DNA from: CAYQEU01 sp964532005
GTDB lineage: Bacteria; Patescibacteriota; Doudnabacteria; UBA920
Length of the DNA stretch: 12,675 nt
Assembly: GCA_964532005.1 (NCBI GenBank)
Contig: CAZHER010000014.1
Location: 1 to 12,675 of the forward strand
Direction of reading: 5' to 3'
Part shown: positions 12,231-12,675 of the stretch, piece by piece
How the letters are laid out: every line of letters starts with the position of its first letter
Position numbering within the stretch: position 1 is the first letter of the stretch
Program-made: the position numbers and the translations under genes
Notes under the pieces: generated by a model
Database searches by the model: none
Seen by the model: only the letters and a program-made list of their open reading frames with translations
Told to the model about the DNA's origin: nothing

Positions 12231-12675
12231 ATGAAATTTCAACAATATAAAATTTTGTATATTATCGGTGCGTTTTTCCTGGTGGTAGCTGTGATTTTTG
12301 TCGCCATGAACAGCAGCTATTTTTGGAAACAGCTCAAGTTTAAATTAAACCAGCCAGATTCTGTGCAAACTCAGGATTTTCCTTCATCGGCCCCTGAAGA
12401 AAAAGGAGTGCCAAACCAGATTAGCATTCCAAGTTTGGGCATAATAGCGCCAATTGTAGAATCCGATAAGGCTGATGAGAAAGCTTTTCAAAAGGCCTTA
12501 GAAAGTGGGGTAGTGCACTATCCCGGATCTGCTTCTGCCGGACAAATTGGTAATATGTATATTTTTGGCCACAGTTCCGACTTTTTGTTCAAAGGCGGGG
12601 ATTATAAGACAGTATTTGCGTTGCTTCCAAGCATAAAAAACGAAGCAGAAGTCTATATTACAGACAAAGACGGCA
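12231..12675 (+). CDS. Sortase, 3' end cut by the window
   Basis: Sortases are membrane-bound cysteine transpeptidases that cut LPxTG-type signals between Thr and Gly and join the protein to an amine acceptor. The first 148 residues are present. An N-terminal anchor lies at about 7-26. The sortase beta-barrel start ISIPSLGIIAPIVE (64-77) and GVVHYPGSA (93-101) precede the catalytic histidine H114 in IFGHSSD. The catalytic TLxTC cysteine and the arginine lie beyond the window, so the class cannot be assigned. No Shine-Dalgarno precedes the ATG. It lies just behind the LPVTG protein gene; the two LPVTG proteins here are its obvious candidate substrates. Confidence 0.9.
   Translation, partial: MKFQQYKILYIIGAFFLVVAVIFVAMNSSYFWKQLKFKLNQPDSVQTQDFPSSAPEEKGVPNQISIPSLGIIAPIVESDKADEKAFQKALESGVVHYPGSASAGQIGNMYIFGHSSDFLFKGGDYKTVFALLPSIKNEAEVYITDKDG

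Overview
The window looks like the chromosome of a Candidate Phyla Radiation (Patescibacteria) bacterium, probably Parcubacteria-like. That is inference. It rests on the first protein's architecture (small cytosolic domain, one membrane span, large beta-rich outer region), N-terminally extended S11 and S9, mostly absent Shine-Dalgarno sequences, and LPxTG proteins carrying a VLGA motif. The genetic code is standard: all 15 visible stops are TAA (13) or TAG (2), and the reading frames stay open without reassigning TGA.

Bases 1-6290, + strand, are mainly housekeeping. A membrane-anchored protein (4-1728) is followed by a strong extended -10 promoter (1749-1777) and a ribosomal operon: infA (TTG start), rpmJ, rpsM, rpsK, rpsD, rpoA, rplQ, rplM and rpsI. 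It closes with a perfect bidirectional terminator (6262-6287). Two sites inside the operon can fold: tandem hairpins between infA and rpmJ, and a 13-bp-arm hairpin just before the rpoA Shine-Dalgarno.

Bases 6290-12675 are an accessory cell-surface region. On the - strand, a consensus TTGACA-N17-TATAAT promoter drives an 80-residue protein ending in an LPVTG sorting signal. Its terminator lies 8 bases before a processive family-2 glycosyltransferase. Divergently, on the + strand, there is a secreted 505-residue collagen-like protein with two Gly-X-Y blocks and globular end and middle modules. A small membrane protein follows on the - strand, with a promoter that predicts a leaderless mRNA. Next is a 674-residue secreted multidomain protein (CHATGS-type domain, prealbumin-like repeats, SdrD-B-like domain) that also ends in LPVTG. 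The window is cut inside a sortase whose start codon lies 10 bases after that protein's terminator hairpin.

The most interesting reading is a compact surface-display locus: a sortase, two substrates sharing a VLGAST motif plus LPVTG, a collagen-like fibre protein and a polysaccharide synthase. Both enzyme genes begin directly behind the terminator of a strongly promoted substrate gene, which could set a high substrate-to-enzyme ratio. No tRNA, rRNA, CRISPR array, insertion sequence or phage gene was seen, and no stretch longer than about 205 bases lacks a gene.
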